NCBI RefSeq assembly: GCF_900188085.1
Contig: NZ_FZOU01000003.1
Span: 372,001 to 436,000, forward strand
Source: Granulicella rosea
Lineage (GTDB): Bacteria > Acidobacteriota > Terriglobia > Terriglobales > Acidobacteriaceae
DNA: 64,000 bases
Reading direction: 5' to 3'
Position numbers and translations under genes: made by a program. Below are positions 15,070 through 25,300 of the stretch, one piece after another (the first letter of the stretch is position 1; each line of letters begins with the position of its first letter). The notes below the pieces were generated by a model. That model was not told the DNA's origin. It saw only the letters and a program-made list of their open reading frames with translations, and did no database searches.

Positions 15070-15228
15070 TCGAGCGTTCATCAGTCCTCATGAGACGCAT
15101 CTTCGTCGGCGCCATGCCTGTAGCTTCGTCCGGCAAGAGATCGTAGGTGCGTCTGGAGGTCTGGTTCTAATGATCTAATGGAGCGACGGCGTTTGGTTTT
15201 CGAGCATTCGACCGGCACGCAAGGCTCC

Positions 15229-16017
15229 ATGACCTCGATTCAACGCAACAACGTCAAAATCAGCGGAAACGGTTCCAGGGCGATCATGTTCGCCCACGGC
15301 TATGGGTGCGACCAGGCCATGTGGCGAGCGGTCGCGCCAAACTTCGAAAAAGACTACAAGGTCATCCTCTTCGATTATGTCGGAGCAGGGCACTCGGACC
15401 CGACCGCGTTCAATCGAACGCACTACAGCACGCTGCGCGGGTACGCGTTGGACGTGATCGAGATTATCGAAGAGCTGAAGCTCGAAAAGGTCAACTTCGT
15501 CGGTCACTCGGTCAGCTCGATGATCGGTGCGCTGGCCGCGATCGAACGCCCTGAGCTGTTCGAAAATCTGGTGATGATCGGCCCTTCGCCGAGCTACATC
15601 AACGATGGCGATTATGTGGGCGGCTTCGAGCGGTCCGACATCGAGGATCTGCTGGAGATGCTCGACAACAATCACTCCGGCTGGTCGGCGATGATGGCGC
15701 CGATCATCATGGGCAACCCCGACCGTCCCGAGCTTGCGGACGAGCTCGAAGCGAGCTTCTGCAGCACCGATCCAATCCACGCGCAGCACTTTGCGCGCGT
15801 CACTTTTCTCTCCGACAACCGCGTCGACCTGCTGAAGCTCCGAGCCAGAACCCTAATCCTCCAGTGCGACAAGGACGCCATAGCGCCCGTTGCGGTCGGG
15901 CAGTATGTGCAGGGGTGCATTCCTCATAGCGAGTTGATCGTGATGGATGCGACCGGCCACTGTCCGCATCTGAGCGCTCCGGGCGTCGTCACGGAAGCGA
16001 TTCATAATTTCCTATGA
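15229..16017 (+). CDS. RsbQ-like alpha/beta hydrolase (sensor partner)
   Basis: 262-residue alpha/beta hydrolase of the RsbQ / D14 / KAI2 group. The nucleophile elbow is GHSVSSM (Ser near 96), the acid lies in CDKDAIAP and the base in TGHCPHLS. The FAHGYGCDQAMW oxyanion segment and DYVGAGHSD are highly characteristic of RsbQ. ATG 15229 is preferred because RsbQ proteins begin just before RNNVKISG; the upstream ATG 15178 adds 17 unconserved residues. It overlaps the histidine kinase gene by ATGA, so the two are translationally coupled. In Bacillus, RsbQ works with the PAS phosphatase RsbP, probably by making or cleaving a small ligand for the PAS domain. A similar role with this kinase is inferred. 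Confidence 0.88.
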   Translation: MTSIQRNNVKISGNGSRAIMFAHGYGCDQAMWRAVAPNFEKDYKVILFDYVGAGHSDPTAFNRTHYSTLRGYALDVIEIIEELKLEKVNFVGHSVSSMIGALAAIERPELFENLVMIGPSPSYINDGDYVGGFERSDIEDLLEMLDNNHSGWSAMMAPIIMGNPDRPELADELEASFCSTDPIHAQHFARVTFLSDNRVDLLKLRARTLILQCDKDAIAPVAVGQYVQGCIPHSELIVMDATGHCPHLSAPGVVTEAIHNFL

Positions 16018-17480
16018 AGCCTGCGGACCCGCTGTATGATCCCGCTTCGTTCGAAGACCTCTTCGAGCATGCTCCCTGCGGTTATGCCGTTCTGAATCTC
16101 GATGGAGAGATCGTCCAGGCGAACGCCGCGTTTCGGGAGCTTGCCAGGCTCGATGGAGGCAAGGTGATCGGGGCGAGCTTCCGCAATCTGCTGGGTGCGG
16201 CGGGCGCCCTCTTCTTCGATACCCATCTGCTGCCGACGTTGCTGTTGAGCGGAAGGCGTAAGGAGATCGCGCTGGACCTCAGGACCAGCCAGGGGCGTGT
16301 GCCGGTTCTGGTGAACTTTACGGTTCAGTATGCCGCAGGCGAACCTGCCGCGATCCGCGCCGTGCTGCTCGATGCGGCGGAGCGCCGGCTGTTCGAACGC
16401 AACCTGCTGCGATCGCGCAAGGAGGCCGAGCAGTTGGCCGAGGTGATCCTGCACTCGTCGGACGCGATCATCACCTCGCACGTCGATGGAAGGATTCGCA
16501 ACTGGAATAACGGCGCCTCCGAGATGTTCGGCTATTCTTCCGGGGAAGCCACCGGCGGGCTGCTCGCGGAGTTGATCCTTCCTGCGGATCAACGCGAGTC
16601 GCTGGCGAAGGCGATGCGCGAGGTGGAACGTGGTCGCGAATACGCCGGCGAGATCGTCGCATGCCGCAAGGACGGCTCCCAGTTCGAAGCGTCGATCAAG
16701 CTGACGCCCCATATGGAGGCCCCGGGAACCTTCGTCGCATCGTCCGCTGTGTTGCGAGACATCTCGCTCCAGAAACGCGCGGAACGGGCTCTGCTGCAGA
16801 ACGAGAAGCTGGCATCGGTGGGCCGGCTGGCAAGCTCCATCGCGCACGAGATCAACAACCCGCTGGCCTCGGTGACGAATCTGCTCTACATCCTCGATCT
16901 GCAGGTTCCAACGCCGGAGCTGAAGGCGCTGGTGACGACGGCTCAGGAGGAGCTTGCGCGAGTTTCGCAGATCACCACGCACACGCTGCGGTTCCATCGT
17001 CAAAGCAGCAGCCCGGCGGATCTCAATGTGACGAAGCTCTTCGAATCGGTAGTGGGTCTCTATCGCGCGAGGCTGCGCAACTCCAATGTGGTGGCGAAGA
17101 TCGGCGACCGGGCAGCGACCGAGCTTCGTTGTCACGAGGGCGAGTTGCGGCAGATCGTGCTGAACATCGTGGGGAACGCACTCGATGCCATGAAGAATGG
17201 GGGAGTGCTGCACTTGAGGTGCCGGGACTCGAAGCACAGGGGCACCGGAGAGGCCGGAGTGCGCATCGTCATTGCCGATAGCGGTACGGGCATGGACAAA
17301 GCCACGCTGGCGCGCATCTTCGAACCGTTCTTCTCGACGAAGGGCATTGGCGGCACGGGACTGGGCCTGTGGGTGACGCAGGACCTGGTGCAGAAGAACA
17401 AGGGCCGTATGGCGGTGCGAAGCTCAAACCGTCATATCCCTCGCGGAACGGTCTTCAGCTTGTTCTTCCCGTTCCGCTGA
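16014..17480 (+). CDS. Soluble PAS-PAS histidine kinase coupled to RsbQ-like hydrolase
   Basis: 488-residue cytoplasmic sensor kinase without membrane segments. PAS 1 lies at about 8-120 (FEDLFEHAPCGYAVLNLDGE). PAS 2 lies at about 140-255 (ILHSSDAIITSHVDGRIRNW, GYSSGEATG). The dimerisation helix with the phospho-acceptor is in SSIAHEINNPLAS (His near 281). The ATPase N box is NIVGNALDAM, the G1 box DSGTGM and the G2 box GTGLGLWV. The ATG overlaps the stop of the RsbQ-like gene. No response-regulator gene follows, so its partner is encoded elsewhere. The pair replaces the PP2C phosphatase of RsbP with a kinase output, and suggests ligand sensing through PAS 1. Confidence 0.88.
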   Translation: MKPADPLYDPASFEDLFEHAPCGYAVLNLDGEIVQANAAFRELARLDGGKVIGASFRNLLGAAGALFFDTHLLPTLLLSGRRKEIALDLRTSQGRVPVLVNFTVQYAAGEPAAIRAVLLDAAERRLFERNLLRSRKEAEQLAEVILHSSDAIITSHVDGRIRNWNNGASEMFGYSSGEATGGLLAELILPADQRESLAKAMREVERGREYAGEIVACRKDGSQFEASIKLTPHMEAPGTFVASSAVLRDISLQKRAERALLQNEKLASVGRLASSIAHEINNPLASVTNLLYILDLQVPTPELKALVTTAQEELARVSQITTHTLRFHRQSSSPADLNVTKLFESVVGLYRARLRNSNVVAKIGDRAATELRCHEGELRQIVLNIVGNALDAMKNGGVLHLRCRDSKHRGTGEAGVRIVIADSGTGMDKATLARIFEPFFSTKGIGGTGLGLWVTQDLVQKNKGRMAVRSSNRHIPRGTVFSLFFPFR

Positions 17481-17496
17481 TTCTCCGCGCACGAAC

Positions 17497-17871
17497 CTAC
17501 CCGCGCAGGCTGCCGAAGAATGCCTGGAGGTCCGTGGCAAGCAGCGCCGGCTGCTCAGCCGCCGCAAAGTGGCCGCCCTTGGGCATGGTCGTCCATCGCG
17601 CGACGTTGTAGCCTCGCTCCACCCAGCTCCGCGGAGGCATCATGATCTCCTTCGGAAAGCAGGCGACTGCACAGGGAGTTCGCACGTAGTCGGTCGACGA
17701 AAAATGAAGTGGAGTCCGGCGTCCCTCACGATACATGCGGAACGAAGAAGCAATCGTCTGTGTCATCCAGTAGAGGGTGACGTTGGCTAGCAGTGCATCT
17801 CTCGAAAAGCTGCTGTAGAGATCGCCTCCGCATTCGGACCAGTCCCGATTTTTTTCGTACCTCCAGGCATT
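17497..17871 (-). pseudogene. Remnant of an epoxide-hydrolase-type alpha/beta hydrolase
   Basis: About 125 codons read in one frame and match the C-terminal third of epoxide hydrolases: a WSECGGDLYSSFSRDALLAN segment, then LYWMTQTIASSFRMY, PCAVACFPKE, PPRSWVERGYN, and GGHFAAAEQP with the catalytic-base His. A TAG stop (17872-17874) interrupts the frame upstream and no N-terminal part with the nucleophile is found. Full-length relatives are about 380-400 residues. It is therefore a decayed relic. An internal ATG at 17766 could still give an 89-residue peptide of no expected activity. Confidence 0.75.
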
Positions 17872-17951
17872 CTATTCAGAGCGAGAAAGAGTAGGCGAAG
17901 GCGACGAACCGCGGCCGTATGTGTGGCGGTAAGATGGTTGCGGGAGACTCT

Positions 17952-18461
17952 GTGAGCCAACCCCTTCTTCTGACCTTGCAAATCGACGAGTTGGCACAGA
18001 GCTTCTATGAGAACCTGCGGGTTCGTTATTTCCCGCGGGAACGGAATCATATACCCGCTCATCTGAGCCTCTTTCACCAGCTTCCCGATGAAGAGTTTAC
18101 TTATGACGCGATCCGCGAACTGGCTTACGCCACTCCAGCTTTCCGTCTCACGCAGTGCATACCTCGCTCCATCGGACATGGGGTCGCTGTCTTCCTTGAA
18201 TCCGAAAGCCTGACCGTGCTTCATGCTACGTTGTCGAAGGTCTTTCAGGCATCTCTCATCGCACAGGACCGTCAGCCTTTCAGGCCGCACATTGTGGTTC
18301 AGAACAAGGTGGAGGCTGAAATCGCGCGGCACACATTGTCTCAGCTCCAGGTCGCTTCTTTGATCGAGCCGAAAGGGGTAGGCCTCTCTCTTTGGCGATA
18401 TCTCGGCGGACCCTGGGAGCACCTCGTAGACTATCCGTTCAACTCAGGGCAACCTCGCTAG
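17952..18461 (+). CDS. 2'-5' RNA ligase family protein (2H phosphoesterase)
   Basis: 169-residue protein of the 2H phosphoesterase superfamily (LigT / 2'-5' RNA ligase-like). Two HxTx-type motifs are visible: AHLSLFHQLP (about 36-45) and PHIVVQNKV (about 117-125), with Ser or Val in place of the usual Thr. The GTG start at 17952 has GGGAG 5 nt upstream and gives the family-like opening SQPLLLTLQI. The open frame begins 11 codons earlier. Such enzymes act on cyclic phosphates of RNA ends or nucleotides; the cellular substrate is unknown. It stands alone on the plus strand next to the hydrolase relic. Confidence 0.75.
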   Translation: MSQPLLLTLQIDELAQSFYENLRVRYFPRERNHIPAHLSLFHQLPDEEFTYDAIRELAYATPAFRLTQCIPRSIGHGVAVFLESESLTVLHATLSKVFQASLIAQDRQPFRPHIVVQNKVEAEIARHTLSQLQVASLIEPKGVGLSLWRYLGGPWEHLVDYPFNSGQPR

Positions 18462-18548
18462 CGTCGTCGGGACGGATCGATCCAGGTCACGGCGGTGCGC
18501 GCATCCAAAGGGGCAGCGTCGCACGATAGCATTCCAGAGTGGGAGCCT

Positions 18549-18866
18549 ATGAACTACCCTGTCACACCCGATGGACGGTATTTTCTCGTGCGCGGTCGCC
18601 TGTGGCGTTGCTCCGACCCACGCTTGTCGCCGGAGCGACGGTCAGAGCTGACAAAGGCATTGATGAGCGCAAGGCGCGACAAGAAACGCGCCATGCGGGC
18701 CGGCGATGCCGAAGCTCGAGAACAGGCAAGGCGGCAGGTGGACGAGGCGAAGACAGCGCTCGGAGAACGCGGTGCAGTCTGGTGGCAGGATGGCGCACCG
18801 GACTGGAATAGGCGCATGGCGCACAACAGCCCATATGCCGACTGGGCTGCTGACGCGATCGAATAA
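18549..18866 (+). CDS. Small conserved hypothetical protein
   Basis: 105-residue soluble protein. It opens with MNYPVTPDGRYFLVRGRLWR, a charged helix (RSELTKALMSARRDKKRAMR) follows, and then a tryptophan-rich tail with AVWWQDGAPDWNRRMAHNSP. This form recurs as an uncharacterised family in soil bacteria. ATG 18549 is used because conservation starts there. The open frame begins 18 codons earlier. No function is known. Confidence 0.65.
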   Translation: MNYPVTPDGRYFLVRGRLWRCSDPRLSPERRSELTKALMSARRDKKRAMRAGDAEAREQARRQVDEAKTALGERGAVWWQDGAPDWNRRMAHNSPYADWAADAIE

Positions 18867-18891
18867 CTGCAGTAACTAGCTGCGGACCCGA

Positions 18892-20193
18892 CTAGCCAGG
18901 CGCCATCTCGTATGGCTTTCCGTTGATCACCACGTTCTGGATCGCGATGTTGATGCCACGCTCTGCCATCAGTTTTGGACTGTCGAGTTGAACGTCGATG
19001 TCTTTGAACGTGATGTCGCTGATCGTGCTCTGACCGGCATTTCCAGCCAGTTGGCCGAAGGCGCTGCCGTGGCCCTTGATGTTTTCGAAGGTGACGTTGC
19101 GTACCGTTGACTTCGGCGGAGCCGCGCCCTGCAGATCGAAGTACTGCTTCCAGGGCGCGCAGTTGACGATCTGCGCGCCGCCGCCTTCGAGCGTGATGTT
19201 GCGCAGGTGAACGTCTTCGTAGAGCTGCGGAGTATCGGGGCGTAGCTTCAGGCGTAGCACGTTGACCTTGCCCTTAATGGTGCAGTTCTCGACCACCACG
19301 TCACGGACGATCGTGGCTTCGCTGCCCAGCGTGACGATGCCGCCGCCGCGATAGTACGTGCAGTTTTCGATGCGGATATGCTCGACAGCCGGGCTGTCCT
19401 TATCGTCCATAGCGGCCGGCCCCTTCGAGCCCTTGAGGCAGACGCAGTCGTCGTCCACGCGATAGCTGCAGCCTCGTATGGTGACGTACTGGCAACTGTC
19501 GATGTCGGTGCCGTCGGTCGAAGGGCAGCGTTGATTGTCGGGCACCTGAAAGCTCATGTTTTCGATCAGCACATGTTGGCAGCGGTACATGTGCAGATTC
19601 CAGAAGCCAGAATCCTTGAACGTTAGACCGCTCAACTGCACATCCTTCGAGTTCTCGATCAGCGCAAGTCGCGGCCGCGGCACGTCGAGATTCTTGGTCT
19701 TGTTATCCTTGGCGCGGGCATCCCAGAACGCCTTCCAAAAGGGTGCGCCACTGCCGTCCAGCGTGCCCGAACCGGTGATGCGCAGGCCATGGCAACCGTC
19801 GGCGTTGAGCAACGCAGGCAGCCACTCTTCGAAGTGCCCCTCGACACGCGTCATGCGCTTCGGGTAGTCGGCCGTATTGGTCGAGCCCTTGAGAACCGCG
19901 CCGGGTTCGAGGTGCAGGTTCACGCCGGGCTTGAGGAAGATCGCGCCGCTGAGGAAGACGCCCTGCGGAAGGACGAGGGTTCCGCCACCAGACGCGGCAA
20001 GCTTATCGATCGCGGCCTGGATCTTCGCCGTGTTGAGTGCGACGCCATCGCCCGTCGCGCCCGCGCTGACGGCGGAGACGCGCCGTGAGGTCTGCGCAGC
20101 CAGCGGGCCGATGAGCGCGAGCATGGTCGCGGCGGCGCTGGCGCCAGCCAGCTTCAAAAATTCTCTTCGTCTGTTGCGGCGATCTGAGCGCAT
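18892..20193 (-). CDS. Glycoside hydrolase family 28 (polygalacturonase-like), Tat-exported
   Basis: 433-residue parallel beta-helix pectinase-type enzyme, exported folded through the Tat system (RRREFLKLAGASAAATMLAL signal). Family-28 landmarks: the entry GDGVALNTAKIQAAID, the PSTDGTDID site with paired Asp, the VDDDCVCLKGS strand, and VLRLKLRPD in the place of the RIK motif. The usual GHG is replaced by RGGGIVTLGSE, so the exact specificity (galacturonan, rhamnogalacturonan or a debranching activity) is uncertain. The gene heads the pectin-type locus and lies on the opposite strand to most of its genes, but in the same direction as the adjacent regulator. Confidence 0.85.
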   Translation of the reverse strand: MRSDRRNRRREFLKLAGASAAATMLALIGPLAAQTSRRVSAVSAGATGDGVALNTAKIQAAIDKLAASGGGTLVLPQGVFLSGAIFLKPGVNLHLEPGAVLKGSTNTADYPKRMTRVEGHFEEWLPALLNADGCHGLRITGSGTLDGSGAPFWKAFWDARAKDNKTKNLDVPRPRLALIENSKDVQLSGLTFKDSGFWNLHMYRCQHVLIENMSFQVPDNQRCPSTDGTDIDSCQYVTIRGCSYRVDDDCVCLKGSKGPAAMDDKDSPAVEHIRIENCTYYRGGGIVTLGSEATIVRDVVVENCTIKGKVNVLRLKLRPDTPQLYEDVHLRNITLEGGGAQIVNCAPWKQYFDLQGAAPPKSTVRNVTFENIKGHGSAFGQLAGNAGQSTISDITFKDIDVQLDSPKLMAERGINIAIQNVVINGKPYEMAPG

Positions 20194-20354
20194 TTTTCAG
20201 GACTTCCTTTACGAGTACGATCCGCGAGAAGTCTACAACATCGAGAGAGGGAAGCAGATGCCATGACTGCCGGGAACCTCGTGCCCTATGCTCAGCGAAA
20301 TGTCTCGGGATAGCGGCGCAGAGCGTTGAGCGGCTTGGTTGAATCCTGCAGCGG

Positions 20355-20615
20355 TCAGTCCTTCCTGTCTCCGAATCTCTTTGCGCTCAGAGCCTTATGC
20401 CGCGCCGCTTCTTCGTCGCGATTCTTCGGCGGCGAGTTCGTCTCAAGCGAACTCAACAGCTCCGCCGATATGCCGGAGATCGCGCTGATCGCGGAGAGGA
20501 ATGCTGCCTCGTTTGCCTTTGATGGCTTATTGAAGCCGCTGATCTTGCGTACCAACTGGAGGGACGCCGCATGGATCTCATCCGGAGTGACGGGCGGATC
20601 GAAGTTGAACAGCAT
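20355..20615 (-). CDS. DUF2277 family protein with missing N-terminal tripeptide
   Basis: 86-residue small protein of the DUF2277 group (LFNFDPPVTPDEIHAASLQL, VRKISGFNKPSKANEAAF, SLETNSPPKNRDEEAA). The family normally begins MCRNIK. Here the NIK codons are present upstream of ATG 20615, but the M-C-R codons are replaced by unrelated sequence ending in TAA, and no ribosome-binding site precedes the remaining ATG. The gene may therefore be 5'-truncated. Function of the family is unknown. Confidence 0.65.
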   Translation of the reverse strand: MLFNFDPPVTPDEIHAASLQLVRKISGFNKPSKANEAAFLSAISAISGISAELLSSLETNSPPKNRDEEAARHKALSAKRFGDRKD

Positions 20616-20719
20616 CTTAATATTTTATTGGTCAGATGCGATCACTAACGGCAAATTGCAGCCTCGCGCCGCGGCATATTTCTTAAGAGGTATGACCTCT
20701 CACTTCGTCTTCTCAACCC

Positions 20720-21913
20720 TCACCAGGATGTAGCGGAGACAACATGAGGAGGGGCGGCCTCACCGCTGATGTCCTCGGTTTTTATGACGAGCTCAAGATT
20801 CTTCTCCCCCCAGCCGGCAGGACCCTTCGTCGTCAGTTGATCGAGATACTGTGTCGATACGGCGAATTCGCTTGCGGACTCCGTGCCGAACGTACCGAGC
20901 CCTGCAATCACCATGACCGTTCCGTTGGTCGTAGCATCATGGTACCGAGCGAATATGGCGTAGTCGTAGGAGTCTGTGCTCGGATGCTGACCCCAGTCGC
21001 TCGCAGAGGGATTCGTCCGATCTTCCACCTTCGAAAGAGAGCCATAGTCGAATCGAAAGCGCAACGGATCCGTCAATCGCATCGTCCAGGGATTATTGCG
21101 GGCGCCGATGAGAACGACTGGACGTGAGCGGAAGTCTGTGAGGCTGACCTCGCGGTCGTCCTTGATGACGTACGCTTTTCCGTTTGACTGGAGAAAGCCC
21201 ACCACGCGCGCAAGCGCGAGCGCACAGGACATGCTGACGTGATGGTACGGCGACCGCAGGCGGTCCGTTGAGCCGGCCTCCGGCGGCCGTTCGTGAGATT
21301 CCCCAAAATCGCTCGTGCCGACGACGATCAGAACCGGTGTAGGTGCGTGCAAAAGCGGACCCCAAAGTTTGTCGGTCACGGTCGCCGGCGCCGGCCTGTG
21401 CCATCGATAGACCGTGATCGCAGAGGTCAACGCGACGGCGACGATTGCAACGACAGCGATCCACAAGAAGGAATGATTCGTCCGTTGAATGGGAAGTTCA
21501 GGGAGTGCCTCAGGCAGCACCGGTGTTTCCGGGGGCGCGGCCATCGTCCTGAACTCCGGAACATAGCTGCCCAGAGGAAGATCAATCTTCAGGCGGCACT
21601 CTTCCGCGTGATCTTTGTAGTACTGTGCAAGACGCTTACGGACTTCGCTCGCGCTCGAACGGACGACAGGATCCGCATTGGTGTCGTAGGACGGAGTACG
21701 GCCGAACACTTCTACTCCAAGCGTTCGCTCCTTCAGATCGTCGGCCTGTCCTTCCAGTGTCTTTACCACGACGTACTTCAGTAGAGCCGGATACCGCTTA
21801 CTGCCTCGGAAGAACGAGCTGCCGAGAATAGCGTCGAGCTCCAGCGTGACCAGGTCCCGATCGACTGGATGATTCTGAGCTCCTTGCGCGGTATCGTCGG
21901 CGACGCTCGACAC
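20720..21913 (-). CDS. Membrane-anchored regulator-like protein beside TonB receptor
   Basis: 397-residue protein. The N-terminal cytoplasmic domain (about 20-120) has LELDAILGSSFFRGSKRYPA, ERTLGVEVFGR, DPVVRSSASEVRKRLAQYY and LPLGSYVPEF. This pattern also occurs in acidobacterial winged-helix / TolB-like signalling proteins. One membrane helix follows (SFLWIAVVAIVAVALTSAIT, about 148-168), then a large extracytoplasmic domain of about 210 residues. The GTG start has GGGAGGA 5 nt upstream. It is divergently transcribed from the TonB receptor, an arrangement that recurs in Acidobacteria. A sensor-regulator role for the locus is inferred from context. Confidence 0.65.
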   Translation of the reverse strand: MSSVADDTAQGAQNHPVDRDLVTLELDAILGSSFFRGSKRYPALLKYVVVKTLEGQADDLKERTLGVEVFGRTPSYDTNADPVVRSSASEVRKRLAQYYKDHAEECRLKIDLPLGSYVPEFRTMAAPPETPVLPEALPELPIQRTNHSFLWIAVVAIVAVALTSAITVYRWHRPAPATVTDKLWGPLLHAPTPVLIVVGTSDFGESHERPPEAGSTDRLRSPYHHVSMSCALALARVVGFLQSNGKAYVIKDDREVSLTDFRSRPVVLIGARNNPWTMRLTDPLRFRFDYGSLSKVEDRTNPSASDWGQHPSTDSYDYAIFARYHDATTNGTVMVIAGLGTFGTESASEFAVSTQYLDQLTTKGPAGWGEKNLELVIKTEDISGEAAPPHVVSATSW

Positions 21914-22338
21914 GGTGATCCTCCCAACGTGTCGAATTGTACGTCACTGGAACGCTACGCGCCACGTCCGTGGCCGCCGTTTGCGGAGACACCTCTAACC
22001 AATTTCCCATCAACGAGATAGAGCTGCGTAGCGACCCGTAGTGCTACGTCCTTCCTACTGTAGTCAGGCCGTATTTACCTTGCCTTGCTTCTCCCGGAAC
22101 GTCGACAGTGGCTGCCGCCTCAGCAAAGTGGGTTCCGCGGTTCTGAGAACTCGCCGCGTATCTGAGCAACGGCGCCACGGAAGGGTCTCGCTCGTTCAAA
22201 GGGGACGTGAAGTTCAAATTCCGGAGCAGTTCCCGGAAGAGCCCGTCAGCGAGAAGCGGCTCAGGCAGGCTTCGCGACCTCAAAGACGACACAACGATTC
22301 ATCGATTTCGAAGCGCAACGATTCGGAGGAAGACGCAC
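21914..22338. other. Divergent promoter region between regulator and TonB receptor
   Basis: 425 bp without a supported gene. It must hold the promoters of both divergent genes. A short dyad GCCACG-TC-CGTGGC lies at 21961-21974. No clear -35/-10 pair was assigned. Confidence 0.35.
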
Positions 22339-25300
22339 ATGAAGCTTCATAGACTGACCCTGGCAAAGGGTCTGCAGCATATAGTTAGGCCGGGCCGGCT
22401 TTTCACGCGGGAATTTTTCAGGAGCGCTTTCGCTCTGGCGTTCCTCGTCCTCGTCTCCACGCTGGCACATGCGCAAGGCTACGGGACGATCACGGGCACG
22501 GTGACCGACGGCACGGGAGCGAGCATCCCCTCCGCTTCGGTGACGGTGGTCGATCTGAAGACCAATCGAAAGATCGAGACGACCTCGGGCAAGGACGGCC
22601 TTTACACCTTTCCTACGCTCGCCCCGACCGACTATACCGTTTCGGTCAGCGCCTCGGGCTTCCAGACCACGACCCAGACCGGCATCACCCTTCAGGCGAA
22701 TCAATCGCTCACCATCGGTCTCGTTCTTCAGGTCGGCTCCGAAAGCCAGACGGTCACCGTCTCGTCCCAGGCGCCACAGGTGGATGTCAGCACCGGAACC
22801 TTGGCACAGGTGATCAACCAGCGGCAGGTCGTCGACCTCCCGCTCAACGGGAGAAACGCCGCATCCCTGATCACTCTCTCCGCCGGCGTCTCCGACGGTT
22901 CGAGCGCGAACAATGGAACGGATGAAGGCGTCGGCAAGACGTTTCCGGTGGTCGTGCTGGCCAGCGTCAATGGTCTCAAGAACGGCCAGAACAACTACCT
23001 TCTGGACGGCGGCAACAACACCGACGAGATGACCAACGTAAATGCGCCGTACCCATTTCCGGATGCGTTGCAGGAGTTCAGCGTTCAAACAAGCAACTTC
23101 GCGCCGGAGTTCGGTCATTCGGCCGGCGCTGTCATCAATATCGTCACGAAATCGGGCGGCGACAAGTTCCACGGCGATCTGTTCGAGTTTCTGCGAAACG
23201 GGTACTTCAATGCGAAGCCATACTTCGCGAACACAGCCGACAACCTCCACCGCCACCAGTTCGGCGGCACCATTGGCGGGCCGGTGCTGATCCCGCACCT
23301 CTCAACCGGTAAGACCACCCAGTTTTTCTTCGGTTACCAGCACACGCTGGTGCACTCCCTCTCGAACGCCAATACCGTGACCGTACCGACGCTTGCCGAA
23401 GAGGGAAGAACCTCGACCGGAGCCGCGGCTGCTTATGCCGACTACGGCAATCTGTGCACCGGCGGTTACAATTCGAGCAACATCTGCCAGACCGCAAACC
23501 AGATCATCCGAAATCCTTTTACGAATGCTCCGTATGCCCTGAACCAGATTCCGAGCAGCAATATCAGCCCGGCCGCCTTTGCGCTCCAGAAAGACTTTCC
23601 CACCTACGCGGGCACCGAGGCGCCAGGCAAGATCGGCGGCCTGGTGAGCTACACGCTGCCGACCGTCCAGGCATTCAATGAATACGTCGGACGGGTCGAC
23701 CACCAGTTCGGCGCGAACGATCATCTCTTCGTCCGCTATTACTACGATTGGTTTCAGCAGGACCCCAATCTGAGCATCAACAATCTGCAGGCCTACCGGT
23801 CGTATTTCAACACCCGCTACCAGAATTCACTTATCTCCGAATCTCATACCTTCACCCCGAACCTGCTGAACAACTTCACGGCCAGCTATCAGCGCGAGGT
23901 AGCCCTGCGTGGCGGACCTCCGGGAAGCCCCTACATCACGGACTTTGGCGTCAAGAACCTCTGGCAACCAGACACCGGCCCCTACCTGCAAGCCATCGTC
24001 AGTGGATACTTCCAGGTCTCTTCATCAGCGTTCGCGAGCTGGCTCCGCAACAACTATACGTTTCACGACGATGTGGATTGGGTAAAGCGAGGACACAACG
24101 TTGCATTCGGCGCGGAGCTTGAACTCAGCAAGTTCGATGTCGACAACGTGAATAGTTCCTACGGCACCTTCAACTTCGCTCCAACGACCAATGCGGTCAG
24201 CGGAACTACCTATCAATACCCCAATGGAGCTGCAAACTTTCTCCAGGGCTTCATGAGCAGCTTCGTGCAGGGAACACTTGAACAGGTCGGAGATCGGGCC
24301 AAGTTTCCCGGAATCTATGTGCAGGATAGCTGGAAGGCGACCAAGCGACTCACGCTCAACTACGGTGTCCGCTGGGAGATGTTCGAGCCGTGGAAAAATA
24401 ATATCGGATTCCAGCCCGTCTTCAAGCCTGCAGCCTACGCGGCGAACACCGGAAGCTCTCGTTTCACCAATCTTCCGGCAGGTGAGCTGGTCTATCGCGA
24501 TCCCGGCGTGCAGCGCTATGGCGTCGGCAACCTGTACAAGCAGTTCATGCCGAGACTGGGCTTCGCCTACGACGTGATGGGCGATGGCAAGACATCGATT
24601 CGCGGCGGCTTCGGCATCTTTTATCAGGACCGTACGGAAGGGTTCTTCAACCTGAACCAATCCGCTCAGGCGCCCAATACACTCTCGGTCTCGTTGACCG
24701 CCCCGGCGATGTACAACCCGGTACCGGGAACCAATCCTGGCGGGCCGTTCGATAACCCCTACTGCACCGGCTGCGCCGTGGGCGCCTACGCGAATCCCTT
24801 TCCATTCGCTCAACCGCTGGCCTCGTCCACCGTCTTTCCAAAGCCCGTTACGGTGTACGAATACGATCCAAGCGGGAACTATCAGGTCCCCGTTACCTAC
24901 GATTACAACGCGGTCGTCGAGCACCAGTTCACCGGAAGCCTCTTCGCCCATCTGGCCTACGTGGGCACGGGATCTCGGCATCTGTTCGTCTCGCTTGAAA
25001 ACAACCCGGCCGTCAATACCGGATCGTCGCTCTCCACCAATCAGAGGAGGGTTTACAACACCGCGCCGACGGTCGGCCCTTGCACGACCTCGGTCGGCTG
25101 CCAGGCAAGCTACGGCCCCATCGACGACGCAGCCATGATCGGCAACGCTCACTATAACTCCTTGCAGGCGACGCTCGAGAAGCGCATGTCGCACGGCTTG
25201 TCGTTCATCGTCAATTACACCTTCTCGAAGGCTTATGACGACCTCGCTGTCACGAACGCTAACAACGACATCAACTCCAGCCAGTCCTACGTCTATCCCC

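Noticed and set aside
16002..17237. 411-codon frame antisense to the PAS kinase
   Set aside because: His/Arg/Gln-rich shadow of a well-supported kinase gene, typical of GC-rich antisense frames.
18042..18062. Additional sigma-54-like or other promoters by eye
   Set aside because: Only the 42222-42236 site matched the consensus fully; weaker matches were too many to be informative.
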